Assembly (NCBI RefSeq): GCF_022965755.1
Contig: NZ_CP095187.1
Span: 1,426,001 to 1,490,000 of the forward strand
Direction of reading: 5' to 3'
Length of the DNA stretch: 64,000 bases
Source: Pseudoxanthomonas sp. F37
GTDB lineage: Bacteria > Pseudomonadota > Gammaproteobacteria > Xanthomonadales > Xanthomonadaceae
Below are positions 43,325 to 54,788 of this stretch, in pieces. The notes below the pieces were generated by a model. It was not told where the DNA came from. It saw nothing but the letters and a program-made list of their open reading frames with translations, and did no database searches. Numbering within the stretch: the stretch's first letter is position 1; each line of letters starts with the position of its first letter. The position numbers were made by a program, and so were the translations under genes.

Positions 43325-43986
43325 TCGCCATCTCCCAGGCGGTAGCCGAAGCCGTGCACGGTGACGATGACGCCCTCGCCCAACTTCTTGCGCAACTGGT
43401 GGATGTATACCGCGATGGTGTTGCTCTCGATCGCGCCGTCGCCGCCGTAGACCAGCGATTCCAGCATGTCGCGCGCGATCACCCGGCCGGGACGTTCCAT
43501 CAGCGCCAGCAGGGTGCGGTACTCGTGCACGCCCAGCCGCACCGGCCGATCGCCCAGGCGCACCGAGCGGTCCGCCGGGTCCAGCACGATCTCGCCATGG
43601 CGCAGCACGGGCGCCACGCGGCCCTGGGTGCGGCGGACCACGGCGCGCAGGCGCGCGCCGAGTTCGCCGGCTTCGAAGGGCTTGACGATGTAGTCGTCCG
43701 CGCCGGCGTCCAGGCCGCGCACGCGGTCGCTGAGCTGGTCGCGGGCGGTGATGATCAGCACCGGCGTGGTGTCGTAGCGCTGCCGCAGCGAGGCCAGCAC
43801 GTCCAGGCCGGAGCCGCGGGGCAGCCCCAGGTCCAGCAGGACCGCGGTGTAGCCGTGGTCGATCAGCGCCAGGCGTGCGGACGCGGCATCCCCGGCGCGG
43901 TCGATCGACCAGCCGTCCTGCGCCAGTGCGGCGGCCAGCGCGTCGCCGAGCATACGATCGTCTTCAACCAGGAGCAGGCGCGACAC
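43321..43986 (-). CDS. OmpR-family response regulator (QseB/PmrA-like)
   Basis: Encodes 221 residues from GTG 43986 (GAGG 8 bases upstream). The receiver has LLVEDDRMLG, Asp52 in LLDLGLPRG, and Lys in YIVKPFEAGELGARL; the C-terminal winged helix has HEYRTLLALM and IHQLRKKLG. It is coupled by overlap to the kinase gene (43321-43324). A TTAA-N7-TTAA site at 44031-44047 upstream suggests autoregulation. A longer reading to 44016 (ATG) is rejected because the receiver begins at VSRLLLVE. Confidence 0.9.
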   Translation of the reverse strand: MSRLLLVEDDRMLGDALAAALAQDGWSIDRAGDAASARLALIDHGYTAVLLDLGLPRGSGLDVLASLRQRYDTTPVLIITARDQLSDRVRGLDAGADDYIVKPFEAGELGARLRAVVRRTQGRVAPVLRHGEIVLDPADRSVRLGDRPVRLGVHEYRTLLALMERPGRVIARDMLESLVYGGDGAIESNTIAVYIHQLRKKLGEGVIVTVHGFGYRLGDGE

Positions 43987-44030
43987 GAGCGTGCCTCGGG
44001 GTGGCGGGACCCCCATGCTAGGGAGTAGCG

Positions 44031-44047
44031 ATTAAACCGGTTTTAAT
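44031..44047 (-). promoter_or_regulatory. TTAA-N7-TTAA operator-like site upstream of the OmpR-type regulator
   Basis: ATTAAA-CCGGT-TTTAAT: cores TTAA at 44032-44035 and 44043-44046, 11 bases apart, the same layout as at 39371-39387. It lies 45 bases before GTG 43986. Autoregulation by the QseB/PmrA-like protein is inferred. Confidence 0.55.
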
Positions 44048-44071
44048 GCGGCGCCGGCCAGCGCTGGAAAC

Positions 44072-44097
44072 GCAAAACCCCGCCGGAGCGGGGTTCT
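44072..44097 (-). terminator. Intrinsic terminator of the tRNA-Glu gene
   Basis: On the minus strand AACCCCGC-TCCG-GCGGGGTT followed by TTTG, about 45 bases past the tRNA 3-prime end. Good stem and a short U-run. Confidence 0.8.
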
Positions 44098-44142
44098 GGT
44101 CGTTCCACCTGCCGCGGATCTCAACCCGCGGCCTTGGCCGGA

Positions 44143-44217
44143 TGGCGCTCCCTAGGGGACTCGAACCCCTGTTTTAGCCTTGAGAGGGCCACGTCCTAAC
44201 CACTAGACGAAGGGAGC
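44143..44217 (-). tRNA. tRNA-Glu (anticodon CTC)
   Basis: Read on the minus strand: acceptor GCTCCCT pairing with AGGGAGC, D arm GTCTAGTGGTTAGGAC, anticodon stem TGGCC/GGCTA with loop CTCTCAA (CTC at the anticodon), T arm CAGGGGTTCGAGTCCCCTAG. The discriminator G and CCA end are encoded (44143-44146). A minor Glu isoacceptor reading GAG. It has its own sigma-70 promoter and a terminator. Confidence 0.96.
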
Positions 44218-44245
44218 GTTTTTGGTGAAACCGGCCTAGCGGATT

Positions 44246-44274
44246 AGTATATGCAACGGGCTCGCCCAGGGCAA
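44246..44274 (-). promoter_or_regulatory. Sigma-70 promoter of tRNA-Glu
   Basis: TTGCCC (-35), a 17-base spacer, then TATACT (-10) on the minus strand, 29 bases before the tRNA 5-prime end. Near-consensus in a GC-rich setting, hence convincing. The divergent pcnB gene starts about 46 bases away on the other side. Confidence 0.85.
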
Positions 44275-44319
44275 TCAGTCCGGGCCGCCGTGTGACCCCT
44301 CCTGCATGGAACCGCCGCT

Positions 44320-45645
44320 ATTACGCCGTCCACCGCTCTGCGAACCATCCCGCGCGACCAGCACCCCATCTCGCGCAAGGACATCAGCCCCAACGCGCTG
44401 CGCGTGCTCTACCGCCTGCGGGACGCAGGGTTCCAGGCGTACCTGGTGGGGGGCGCGGTCCGCGATCTGCTGGTGGGCGGGCACCCCAAGGATTTCGACG
44501 TCGCCACCGACGCCACGCCCGAACAGGTGCGCCAGCAGTTCCGCAACTGCCGCCTGATCGGGCGCCGCTTCCGCCTGGCCCACGTGGTGTTCGGGCGCGA
44601 GATCATCGAGGTCGCCACCTTCCGCGCCAATGTCGACGACGGCAGCGGCGACCGCGAGATGGACAACGGCCGGCTGGTCCGCGACAACGTGTACGGCACG
44701 GTGGAGGACGACGCGGTGCGTCGCGACTTCACCGCCAACGCGCTGTACTACGCCATCGACGACTTCTCGGTGCGCGACTACGTCGGCGGCTTCGAGGACA
44801 CGATGGCGCGGCGGCTGAAGCTGATCGGCGACCCCGAGCAGCGCTACCGCGAGGATCCCGTGCGCATGCTGCGCGCGGTGCGGCTGGCCGCGAAGCTGGA
44901 TTTCGAGATCGATGCCGATACCGCGGCGCCGATCGCGCCGCTGGCGCCCCTGCTGGCCGAGGCCGCGCCCGCCCGGCTGTTCGAGGAGATCCTGAAGCTG
45001 TTCCTGTCCGGGCATGGCGTCGCCAGCTTCGAAGGGCTGGAGCGCTTCGGCCTGCTGAAGGTGCTGTTCCCGGAGACGGCGGCCGCGCTGGCCTCCAACC
45101 GCAGCGGCGCATTGCGCCGGATGGTGCTGGCGGGCCTGGCCGGAACCGACCAGCGCGTCGCCAACGACGAACCGGTGTCGCCCGCATTCCTGTTCGCCCT
45201 GCTGCTGTGGCCCGCCTACTGCCGCGCGCTGATGGGCCTGCAGGCGCAGGGCGTGCATGCCGAGGAGGCGCAGCGCCGCGCGGCCGACCGCGTCACCCTG
45301 CACCAGTTGAATACCGTGGCGCTGCCGCGCCGCTTCTCGTTGCCGATGCAGGAGATCTGGTTGCTGCAGACCCGCTTCGGCAACCGCCAGCGCAAGCGGG
45401 TGATGCGCCTGCTGTCGCATCCGCGGTTCCGGGCGGCCTTCGATTTCCTGGTGCTGCGGCTGGCGGCCTCGCCCGAGCATGCCGAGGACGTGGCGTTCTG
45501 GCGCGAGGCGCAGACCCAGTCGGGCGAGGAACTGGCGGCCGCGCTCGGCGTCGCTCCGGCGGTGGACGCGCTGGCCGACGAGGGCGCGCCGCCCGTCAAG
45601 CGCCGCCGCCGCCGGCGCCGCAGCACGGCCGCGTCGCCGGAATGA
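44320..45645 (+). CDS. pcnB: Poly(A) polymerase I, apparent non-AUG (ATT) start
   Basis: About 441 residues. The N-terminus TIPRDQHPISRKDISPNALR matches that of E. coli PcnB, but the only canonical codon near it is GTG 44404, which would delete it. Between the in-frame TGA (44293-44295) and this segment there is no in-frame ATG, GTG or TTG, only CTG 44302, ATT 44320 and CTG 44338. E. coli pcnB is known to start at AUU, so ATT 44320 (GGA 9 bases upstream) is my choice. Nucleotidyltransferase motifs YLVGGAVRDLL and DFDVATDATP, tRNA-NucTransf region RREDP-like YREDPVRMLRAVRLAAKL, basic tail KRRRRRRRS. Adds poly(A) to RNA 3-prime ends. Confidence 0.9.
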   Translation: MTPSTALRTIPRDQHPISRKDISPNALRVLYRLRDAGFQAYLVGGAVRDLLVGGHPKDFDVATDATPEQVRQQFRNCRLIGRRFRLAHVVFGREIIEVATFRANVDDGSGDREMDNGRLVRDNVYGTVEDDAVRRDFTANALYYAIDDFSVRDYVGGFEDTMARRLKLIGDPEQRYREDPVRMLRAVRLAAKLDFEIDADTAAPIAPLAPLLAEAAPARLFEEILKLFLSGHGVASFEGLERFGLLKVLFPETAAALASNRSGALRRMVLAGLAGTDQRVANDEPVSPAFLFALLLWPAYCRALMGLQAQGVHAEEAQRRAADRVTLHQLNTVALPRRFSLPMQEIWLLQTRFGNRQRKRVMRLLSHPRFRAAFDFLVLRLAASPEHAEDVAFWREAQTQSGEELAAALGVAPAVDALADEGAPPVKRRRRRRRSTAASPE

Positions 45646-46133
45646 CGCCGGACATCCGGGCCGCCGTCGGCCTGGGCGCCAATCTGGGCGATGCCGTCGG
45701 CACGTTGCGGCAGGCGGTCGAGGTGTTGGCCGCGCGCGATGGCGTGGCGCTGCGTGCGGTGTCGCGCTTCTACCGCACGCCGGCGTGGGGCCGGCAGGAC
45801 CAGCCCGACTTCGTCAACGCCGTGGCGCTGGTGGACACCTCGCTCGCGCCGCGCGCGCTGCTGGACCTGCTGCTGGCGGTGGAAGCCGAGTTCGGGCGCC
45901 ATCGCGTCGCCGGCGAGCGCTGGGGTCCGCGCTCGTTGGACCTGGACCTGCTGCTGTACGGCGATGCGGTGATCGACTTGCCGGGCCTGCGCGTGCCGCA
46001 TCCGCACCTGCACGAACGCGCTTTCGCGCTGGTGCCGCTGCTGGACGTGTGGCCGGACGCCCGTATCCCGGGTTACGGCGATGCGCGGGATGCTGTGTCC
46101 GTGCTGGAAATGTCCAACATCCATCCGCTATGA
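45642..46133 (+). CDS. folK: 2-amino-4-hydroxy-6-hydroxymethyldihydropteridine diphosphokinase
   Basis: Encodes 163 residues of HPPK. Motifs: AAVGLGANLGDAVGTL, RFYRTPAWGRQDQPDFVNAV, and RWGPRSLDLDLLLYGD with the catalytic Asp pair. It pyrophosphorylates the pterin for folate. Its ATG overlaps the pcnB stop (ATGA), the same order as in E. coli (pcnB-folK-panB-panC). Followed 17 bases later by panB. Confidence 0.93.
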   Translation: MTPDIRAAVGLGANLGDAVGTLRQAVEVLAARDGVALRAVSRFYRTPAWGRQDQPDFVNAVALVDTSLAPRALLDLLLAVEAEFGRHRVAGERWGPRSLDLDLLLYGDAVIDLPGLRVPHPHLHERAFALVPLLDVWPDARIPGYGDARDAVSVLEMSNIHPL

Positions 46134-46150
46134 GTGGATAATAAGGCGCT

Positions 46151-46963
46151 ATGAGCACGCACGCCGACAGCAAGCCCTGGACCGTTCCCGCACTCGCCGA
46201 CGCCAAGCGCGAGGGCCGCAAGCTGGTGATGCTGACAGCATACGACAACAGCTTCGCGCGCGTGCTGGATGCCAACGGCGTGGACCTGGTGCTGATCGGC
46301 GACTCGTTGGGCATGGTGGTGCAGGGGCACGACTCCACGCTGCCGGTGACCGTGGACGACATCGTCTACCACACCCGCGCCGTCGCCCGCGGCCTCAGCC
46401 GGGCGCTGCTGGTGTCCGATCTGCCGTTCCAGTCCGATGCCACGCCCGAGCGGGCGCTGGACGCCGCCATCGCGTTGCTGCAGGCCGGGGCGGAGATGGT
46501 CAAGCTGGAAGGTGCGGGCCACAAGCTGGAGGTCATCCGTTTCCTGGCCGAACGCGACATCCCGGTGTGCGCGCACCTGGGCCTGACCCCGCAGTCGGTG
46601 CTGAAGTTCGGCGGTTACCGCGTACAGGGGCGCGACGAGGCCGCCGCGGCGCGCCTGCGCGAAGAGGCCCGCGCTGTCGCGCAGGCCGGCGCGCAGCTGC
46701 TGGTGCTGGAATGCGTGCCGTCCTCGCTGGCGGCCGCCATCACCGCCGACCTCGCCATTCCCACCATCGGCATCGGCGCCGGCCCCGGCTGCGACGGGCA
46801 GGTGCTGGTGCTGCACGATTTCCTCGGCCTGGATACGGGCCACCGGCGCCCGAAGTTCGTGAAGGATTTCCTTGCCGAGGGCGGTTCGGTGGCGGGCGCG
46901 GTCCGCGCCTATGCCGACGCGGTGCGCAGCGGGGCGTTCCCCGACCACGCCCATTCCTACTGA
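46151..46963 (+). CDS. panB: 3-methyl-2-oxobutanoate hydroxymethyltransferase
   Basis: Encodes 270 residues of the PanB barrel: [53 protein letters not shown] and the end [10 protein letters not shown]. It transfers a hydroxymethyl group from methylene-THF to alpha-ketoisovalerate, the first step of pantothenate. Order panB-panC-panD follows, all one operon with pcnB and folK. Confidence 0.95.
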   Translation: MSTHADSKPWTVPALADAKREGRKLVMLTAYDNSFARVLDANGVDLVLIGDSLGMVVQGHDSTLPVTVDDIVYHTRAVARGLSRALLVSDLPFQSDATPERALDAAIALLQAGAEMVKLEGAGHKLEVIRFLAERDIPVCAHLGLTPQSVLKFGGYRVQGRDEAAAARLREEARAVAQAGAQLLVLECVPSSLAAAITADLAIPTIGIGAGPGCDGQVLVLHDFLGLDTGHRRPKFVKDFLAEGGSVAGAVRAYADAVRSGAFPDHAHSY

Positions 46964-47000
46964 CCGCGCCGCGCGCAAACCACACGCCACAGGGGCCACG

Positions 47001-47843
47001 ATGATCGAGACCATCACCGAACTGGAGGCGCTGCGGGCCCGCGTCAGGGAATGGAAGCAGCAGGGCCTGCGGGTCGGCTTCGTGCCGACGATGGGCAACC
47101 TGCATGCCGGCCACTATTCGCTGGTGATGCTGGCGCGCCAGTACGCCGACCGGGTGGTGTCCAGCGTGTTCGTCAACCCCACCCAGTTCGGTCCCAACGA
47201 GGACTTCACCCGTTACCCGCGCACGCCGGAAGCGGACATGAGCGGGCTCGAAGGCGCCGGCTGCGACGTCCTCTGGCTGCCGACGGTGGAATCGATGTAT
47301 CCGTTCGGGGTCGAACTGGCGGCCAACGTGCACGTGCCGGGCGTGAGCGGCGTGCTGGAAGGCGCGCACCGCCCCGGTCACTTCGACGGCGTGTGCACGG
47401 TGGTCAGCCGGCTGTTCAACCAGGTGCAGCCCGACGTGGCGGCCTTCGGCAAGAAGGACTACCAGCAACTCGCGGTGATCCGGCAACTGGTCACCGACCT
47501 GGCGTTCCCGGTGCAGATCCTGGCCGGCAGCATCGTGCGCGAGGCCGACGGCCTGGCGATGAGTTCGCGCAACCAGTACCTGTCCGCCGACGAGCGCCCG
47601 CGCGCCGGGGAGATCCGCAAGGCGCTGCTCGCCATGCGCGACGGCCTGCTCGCCGGCCTGCCGCGTGCGCAGGTGGAAGCCGGCGCGGCGCGGCGGCTCA
47701 CCGAGGTCGGGTTCGCCGTGGACTACACGGTGGTCCGTCGTCCCGACCTGAGCGAGCCGGCCGACGGCGAAGCCGGTGCGCGCGTCGCCCTGATCGCGGC
47801 CAGGCTGGGACGCACGCGGCTGATCGACAACCTGGAGTTCTGA
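47001..47843 (+). CDS. panC: Pantothenate synthetase
   Basis: Encodes 280 residues. [14 protein letters not shown] holds the HIGH-like motif, [14 protein letters not shown] and [14 protein letters not shown] follow, and the KMSKS-equivalent MSSRNQYLS is present. It joins pantoate and beta-alanine using ATP. ATG 47001 follows panB by 37 bases. Confidence 0.95.
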   Translation: MIETITELEALRARVREWKQQGLRVGFVPTMGNLHAGHYSLVMLARQYADRVVSSVFVNPTQFGPNEDFTRYPRTPEADMSGLEGAGCDVLWLPTVESMYPFGVELAANVHVPGVSGVLEGAHRPGHFDGVCTVVSRLFNQVQPDVAAFGKKDYQQLAVIRQLVTDLAFPVQILAGSIVREADGLAMSSRNQYLSADERPRAGEIRKALLAMRDGLLAGLPRAQVEAGAARRLTEVGFAVDYTVVRRPDLSEPADGEAGARVALIAARLGRTRLIDNLEF

Positions 47844-47938
47844 ACGCGCCAGCGGCGGACGCGGTGTTGCACGGCCATGCATGCCGCCCCAGGCGCAAGG
47901 GGCTAAACTTCGCGTTCCCGATCCAGATTCCGCCCGCC

Positions 47939-48319
47939 ATGCACCTCAGCCTGCTCAAGACCAAGATCCACCGCGCGACCGTCACCCATTCGGAGCTGAA
48001 CTACGAAGGCTCCATCGCCATCGACGGCCTGCTGCTGGACGCCACCGGCATCCGCGAGTTCGAACAGGTGCACATCTGGGACGTCACCAACGGCGCGCGC
48101 TTCTCCACCTATGCGATCCGCGCGGACGAAGGCAGTGGCATCATTTCGCTCAACGGCGGCGCCGCGCGCCACGTGCAGGTGGGGGATCTGATCATCATCG
48201 CGGCGTTCGCGTCGATGAGCGAGCAGGAAGCCGACCAGTTCCAGCCCACGCTGGTGTACGTGGACGGCCAGAACCGCATCACCCACACCAACCGCAGCAT
48301 TCCCAAGCAGGCCGCCTGA
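47939..48319 (+). CDS. panD: Aspartate 1-decarboxylase precursor
   Basis: Encodes 126 residues. The self-cleavage site Gly24-Ser25 in [10 protein letters not shown] generates the pyruvoyl group; [21 protein letters not shown] is the C-terminal core. It makes beta-alanine from aspartate for pantothenate. It lies 95 bases after panC and one base before pgi, so expression with pgi is likely. Confidence 0.95.
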   Translation: MHLSLLKTKIHRATVTHSELNYEGSIAIDGLLLDATGIREFEQVHIWDVTNGARFSTYAIRADEGSGIISLNGGAARHVQVGDLIIIAAFASMSEQEADQFQPTLVYVDGQNRITHTNRSIPKQAA

Positions 48320-48320
48320 C

Positions 48321-49832
48321 ATGAGCCAGGGTTTCGACGCGCTGCAGCCCCACGCCACGCGCCTGCGTGGCGCCCCCCTGAGCGGTCTGCTGGCGCGCGA
48401 GCCCGGCCGGGTGGCCGCGCACGCCCTGCGCAGCGGGCCGCTCTACTTCAACTTCGCGCGGCAGTCCTACGACGCGGCCGCGTGGCAGGCCCTGGTGGAG
48501 CATGCGCGACAGGCGGACCTGGCCGTCGCTTTCCGCCGCCTGTTCGACGGCGAGAAGGTCAACGTCACCGAAGAGCGCGCAGCCCTGCATACCGCGCTGC
48601 GCGGACGCCATTCCGACACCCCCGTGGCGCGCGAGGCGCACGAAAGCGCGTTGCAGGTGCGCGCGCGGATGGCGGACCTGATCGCGCAGCTCGAGGCCAG
48701 CGACATCACCGACATCGTGAGCGTGGGCATCGGCGGTTCCGACCTGGGGCCGCGGTTGGTGGCCGACGCGCTGCGCGACCCGCTGCCGGGGCGCTTCCGG
48801 GTCCACTTCCTGTCCAACGTCGACGGTGCGGCCGCCCAGCGCACGCTCGCTCCGCTCGACCCCGCGCGCACCGCGGCGATCCTCATCTCCAAGACGTTCG
48901 GCACCCAGGAGACCCTGCTCAATGGCGGCATCCTGCGGGACTGGCTGGGTGGCAGCGAGCGGCTTTATGCCGTCAGCGCGAATCCCCAGCGCGCCGCCGC
49001 GGCCTTCGACATCGCGCCCGCGCGCGTGCTGCCGATGTGGGACTGGGTGGGCGGCCGCTATTCGCTGTGGTCCGCGGTCGGCCTGCCGATCGCGCTGGCG
49101 ATCGGCTTCGACCGTTTCGAGCGTCTGCTGGCCGGTGCGTCGGACTTCGACGCGCACGCCGTCCACACGCCGCTGGCCGACAACATCGCCGTGCGCCATG
49201 CGCTTACCGCGGTGTGGAACCGCAATGTGCTGGGCCATGCGGCGCAGGGCGTGATGACCTACGACCAGCGCCTTGCGCTGCTGCCGGCCTATCTGCAGCA
49301 GCTGGTCATGGAAAGCCTGGGCAAGTCGGTGAAGCTGGACGGCACGCCGGTCGACGCCGACACGGTGCCGGTGTGGTGGGGCGGCGCAGGCACGGATGTG
49401 CAGCACAGCTTTTTCCAGGCGCTGCACCAGGGCACCGGCATCGTGCCGCTGGATTTCGTGGGCACGGTCAACAGCGACGCGCCGTATGCCGAGAACCACC
49501 AGGCGCTGCTGTCCAACCTGCTGGCCCAGAGCGAGGCGCTCGCGAACGGGCAGCGCAGCGACGATCCGCACCGCAGTTACGCCGGCGGTCGCCCCAGCAC
49601 GCTGATCCTGCTGGACGCGTTGACCCCCGAGGCGCTTGGCGGCCTGATCGCGATGTACGAGCACAGCGTCTACGCGCAGTCCGTGCTGTGGGGCATCAAC
49701 GCGTTCGACCAGTTCGGCGTGGAGCTCGGCAAGCAGCTGGCCAATGGCCTGCTGCCGGCGCTCAAGGGCGAAACCGAGGCGCAGGATCCGGTGACCCGGG
49801 CGCTGCTGGCCGAGATCGCGGCGCGCGGGTGA
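48321..49832 (+). CDS. pgi: Glucose-6-phosphate isomerase
   Basis: Encodes 503 residues. Signatures include [57 protein letters not shown], and the C-terminal [17 protein letters not shown]. Interconverts glucose-6-P and fructose-6-P; supplies sugar nucleotides for the EPS locus as well as glycolysis. ATG 48321 directly follows panD. Length is a little under the usual 550, consistent with a short N-terminus. Confidence 0.94.
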   Translation: MSQGFDALQPHATRLRGAPLSGLLAREPGRVAAHALRSGPLYFNFARQSYDAAAWQALVEHARQADLAVAFRRLFDGEKVNVTEERAALHTALRGRHSDTPVAREAHESALQVRARMADLIAQLEASDITDIVSVGIGGSDLGPRLVADALRDPLPGRFRVHFLSNVDGAAAQRTLAPLDPARTAAILISKTFGTQETLLNGGILRDWLGGSERLYAVSANPQRAAAAFDIAPARVLPMWDWVGGRYSLWSAVGLPIALAIGFDRFERLLAGASDFDAHAVHTPLADNIAVRHALTAVWNRNVLGHAAQGVMTYDQRLALLPAYLQQLVMESLGKSVKLDGTPVDADTVPVWWGGAGTDVQHSFFQALHQGTGIVPLDFVGTVNSDAPYAENHQALLSNLLAQSEALANGQRSDDPHRSYAGGRPSTLILLDALTPEALGGLIAMYEHSVYAQSVLWGINAFDQFGVELGKQLANGLLPALKGETEAQDPVTRALLAEIAARG

Positions 49833-49864
49833 GGGGTCCGCAGCACTGCTTTCTTCCGGAACGC

Positions 49865-49913
49865 GTGGGAGCGAGGTAAGTCGCGCGCGTTCTGGCCTGG
49901 TGCCGTTGGCGAC

Positions 49914-49928
<15 letters not shown>
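49865..49928. repeat. Imperfect 20-base inverted repeat (REP-like) after pgi, overlapping the queG end
   Basis: GTGGGAGCGAGGTAAGTCGC (49865-49884) and its partner GCGACTTACCCCGCTTCCAC (49909-49928) are inverted with 18 of 20 matching and 24 bases between. The right arm supplies the last codons and TAA stop of queG. This matches the appearance of Xanthomonadaceae dispersed REP repeats, though other copies cannot be verified here. Confidence 0.6.
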
Positions 49929-51005
<1,077 letters not shown>

Positions 51006-51071
51006 GCGCGGATTATAGGAGGCCGGCCGGCTTCACTTCCCCGCAACCTTGCGCGGACCTAGAATCCGGCC

Positions 51072-52541
<1,470 letters not shown>

Positions 52542-52589
52542 GTCGTGCATTCACTGATCGTGCGTGCCCTGAGCGCATAGAATCGCCCC

Positions 52590-53072
52590 ATGCATCTGTT
52601 CCTTCCCGACACCGACGCCACCGAGGCGCTGGGCCAGGCACTGGCACGCACGCGTCCTGCGGTCGCCGTCGTGCACCTGCGCGGCGACCTGGGCGCCGGC
52701 AAGTCCACCCTTGCCCGTGCCCTGCTGCGCGCACTGGGCGTGGCGGGCGCCATCCGCAGCCCCACCTACACGCTGGTGGAACGCTATCCGGTGGAAGGCG
52801 GTGAAGCCTGGCACCTGGACCTGTACCGCATCGGCGACGCGGGCGAGCTGGAATTCCTGGGGTTGGACGAAGGAGCGGCCGTGCTCTGGCTGGTGGAATG
52901 GCCGGAACGGGGCGGCGCGGCACTGCCGCGGGCCGATCTGCAGGTGGACCTGGCGGTGGAGGGCAACGGCCGGATGGCACGGCTTGCGGCGGCCTCGCCT
53001 GATGGGGAGCGGTGGCTGGCGCGCATGGCGACGGAAGGCGAGTTAACGGCGTCATCTCTCCAGTCCGATTAG
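52590..53072 (+). CDS. tsaE: tRNA threonylcarbamoyladenosine biosynthesis ATPase TsaE
   Basis: Encodes 160 residues. The P-loop RGDLGAGKSTLARALL is at 31-46, then SPTYTLVERYP and HLDLYRIGDAGELEFLGLDE (switch and Walker B-like region), and WPERG. It supports TsaD in making t6A on tRNA. ATG 52590; the gene is followed by amiC, as in E. coli where tsaE-amiB-mutL are linked. Confidence 0.93.
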   Translation: MHLFLPDTDATEALGQALARTRPAVAVVHLRGDLGAGKSTLARALLRALGVAGAIRSPTYTLVERYPVEGGEAWHLDLYRIGDAGELEFLGLDEGAAVLWLVEWPERGGAALPRADLQVDLAVEGNGRMARLAAASPDGERWLARMATEGELTASSLQSD

Positions 53073-53147
53073 GAACATCCGGCAGGTCACGGATTATTAA
53101 GGGAAAACGCCTTGCATTTGTGAGGCGATGGTGCTTGAATCCGCGGC

Positions 53148-54722
53148 ATGAGCCCGGGGACCCCCACCACCATGCTGCGCCTGGCCTTCGCGGGCCTGCT
53201 CGCCTCAGCGCCGTGCGCCCTGTGGGCGGGTGAGGTCACTGGCATTTCGGTGGACCAGGGCAGTACCGGGACGCGCGCGGAGATCCAGCTGGCAGGCGCC
53301 GGGCAATACAGGACGCTGAGCCTGAAAGGCCCCGACCGGCTGGTCGTCGACCTGCCGGCCTCGAAGGCGAAGGCCGGGCTGCGGCTGCCGTCGCCCACGG
53401 GTATCGTGCGCGCCGTGCGCACCGGGCAGCCGGACGCCGACACCTTGCGCATCGTCTTCGACCTGGCATCCCCGGTCGCCGCGCTGAAGCCCCGCATGGA
53501 ACAGGTGGCGGGCGTATCGCGCCTGGTGATCGAGTGGCCGGGCGACGGCCCGGCTGCGCCGGCATCGACCGCCGCCACGCCTCCGCAGGCCGCACCCGCC
53601 CAAGCGGTGGCGGCGACCGCCGCACCCGCCGCACCCGCCGCATCGCCGACTGTGGCCCCAGGCTCGACCCAGACGGAGGCGGCCCGCGCCACGGCGCTGC
53701 TGACCGCGCAGGTGGTGCAGGCGGGCACGGTGCCTGCCCCATCGGCGGCCGCGCCGGTGCAGAGGGCCACGTCGCCCTCGCCGCAGGCCATCCTCAATGG
53801 CCAGAGCACGCCCATCCCGGCACCGGCCACCTCCAGCGAGCGCCCCGCCTACACCATCGCCACCGGCCAGCCCGCCCCTGTTGCGGCGGCGACGTCCGCC
53901 CAGGGACCCGCTGGCGCCGTCGCCGAGCCGCCGAAACCGTCCGTGGCCACCGCCGGCACGCGCCCGCTGGTCATCGCGATCGATCCCGGCCACGGCGGCC
54001 AGGATCCCGGCGCCATCGGCCCCAGTGGCCGTTACGAAAAGCATGCGGTGCTGGCCATTTCCAAGGAACTGGCGCGCCAGATCAACGCCATCCCCGGCAT
54101 GAAGGCCTACCTGGTCCGCGACAACGACGTGTATGTCGAGCGCCCCCAGCGCGCCCGCAAGGCGCGCGCGGCGAAGGCGGACATGTTCGTCTCCATCCAC
54201 GCCGACGCGGCCGAGAACCGCAGCGCCTGGGGCTCGTCGGTCTACGTGCTGTCGTTGCGCGGGGCGTCCTCGCAGCATGCGCGCTGGCTGGCCGACAAGG
54301 AAAACGCCTCCGACCTGGTCGGCGGCGTGCGCCTGACCCGGGACACGCTGTCCAACGTGCTGCTGGACCTGGCCCAGAGCGGCCACATGAAGGCGTCGCA
54401 GGATGCGGCCGGCCATGTGCTGACCTCGCTGAAGGGGCTGGGCAAGACCCACAAGCCGCAGATCGAGTTCGCCAACTTCGAAGTGCTGCGCAATTCCGAC
54501 ATGCCGGCGATGTTGGTGGAGACGGGGTTCATCTCCAATCCCGACGAGGAGAAGCGCCTGTTCGACCCCGCGCACCAGCGCAAGGTCGCCAGCGCGGTGC
54601 TGGACGGCATCCAGTCGTACTTCACCCGCCAGCCGCCCCCCGGAACGCTGTTCGCCGCGCGTGCGCAGGCCGAGGCCGAAGCCCGCACCGCCGCCGCGGG
54701 CGGGGCGGCCGGCGCGCCCTGA
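53148..54722 (+). CDS. amiC: N-acetylmuramoyl-L-alanine amidase (AmiB/AmiC type)
   Basis: Encodes 524 residues. A signal peptide (LRLAFAGLLASAPCALWAG), an AMIN domain (about 28-125; ITGISVDQGSTGTRAEIQLAG-like), a long Ala/Pro-rich linker (about 130-270), then Amidase_3 (about 275-485) with Zn ligands in DPGHGGQDPGAIG, the Glu of YEKHAVL, SIHADA and the catalytic LVETGFISNP. It cuts peptidoglycan cross-bridges at division in the periplasm. The order tsaE-amidase-mutL is as in E. coli, so amiB would be the positional orthologue; the sequence does not separate the two. Confidence 0.9.
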   Translation: MSPGTPTTMLRLAFAGLLASAPCALWAGEVTGISVDQGSTGTRAEIQLAGAGQYRTLSLKGPDRLVVDLPASKAKAGLRLPSPTGIVRAVRTGQPDADTLRIVFDLASPVAALKPRMEQVAGVSRLVIEWPGDGPAAPASTAATPPQAAPAQAVAATAAPAAPAASPTVAPGSTQTEAARATALLTAQVVQAGTVPAPSAAAPVQRATSPSPQAILNGQSTPIPAPATSSERPAYTIATGQPAPVAAATSAQGPAGAVAEPPKPSVATAGTRPLVIAIDPGHGGQDPGAIGPSGRYEKHAVLAISKELARQINAIPGMKAYLVRDNDVYVERPQRARKARAAKADMFVSIHADAAENRSAWGSSVYVLSLRGASSQHARWLADKENASDLVGGVRLTRDTLSNVLLDLAQSGHMKASQDAAGHVLTSLKGLGKTHKPQIEFANFEVLRNSDMPAMLVETGFISNPDEEKRLFDPAHQRKVASAVLDGIQSYFTRQPPPGTLFAARAQAEAEARTAAAGGAAGAP

Positions 54723-54788
54723 TTCCGCACGCGCTCGGCTATCATCACGGCTGATCCCCCTCGGACGGCGCCACCGCGCCGCCAGCAC

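Noticed and set aside
44404-45645. GTG 44404 as the start of pcnB
   Set aside because: It would remove the conserved TIPRDQHPISRKDIS segment; a non-canonical upstream start is better supported.
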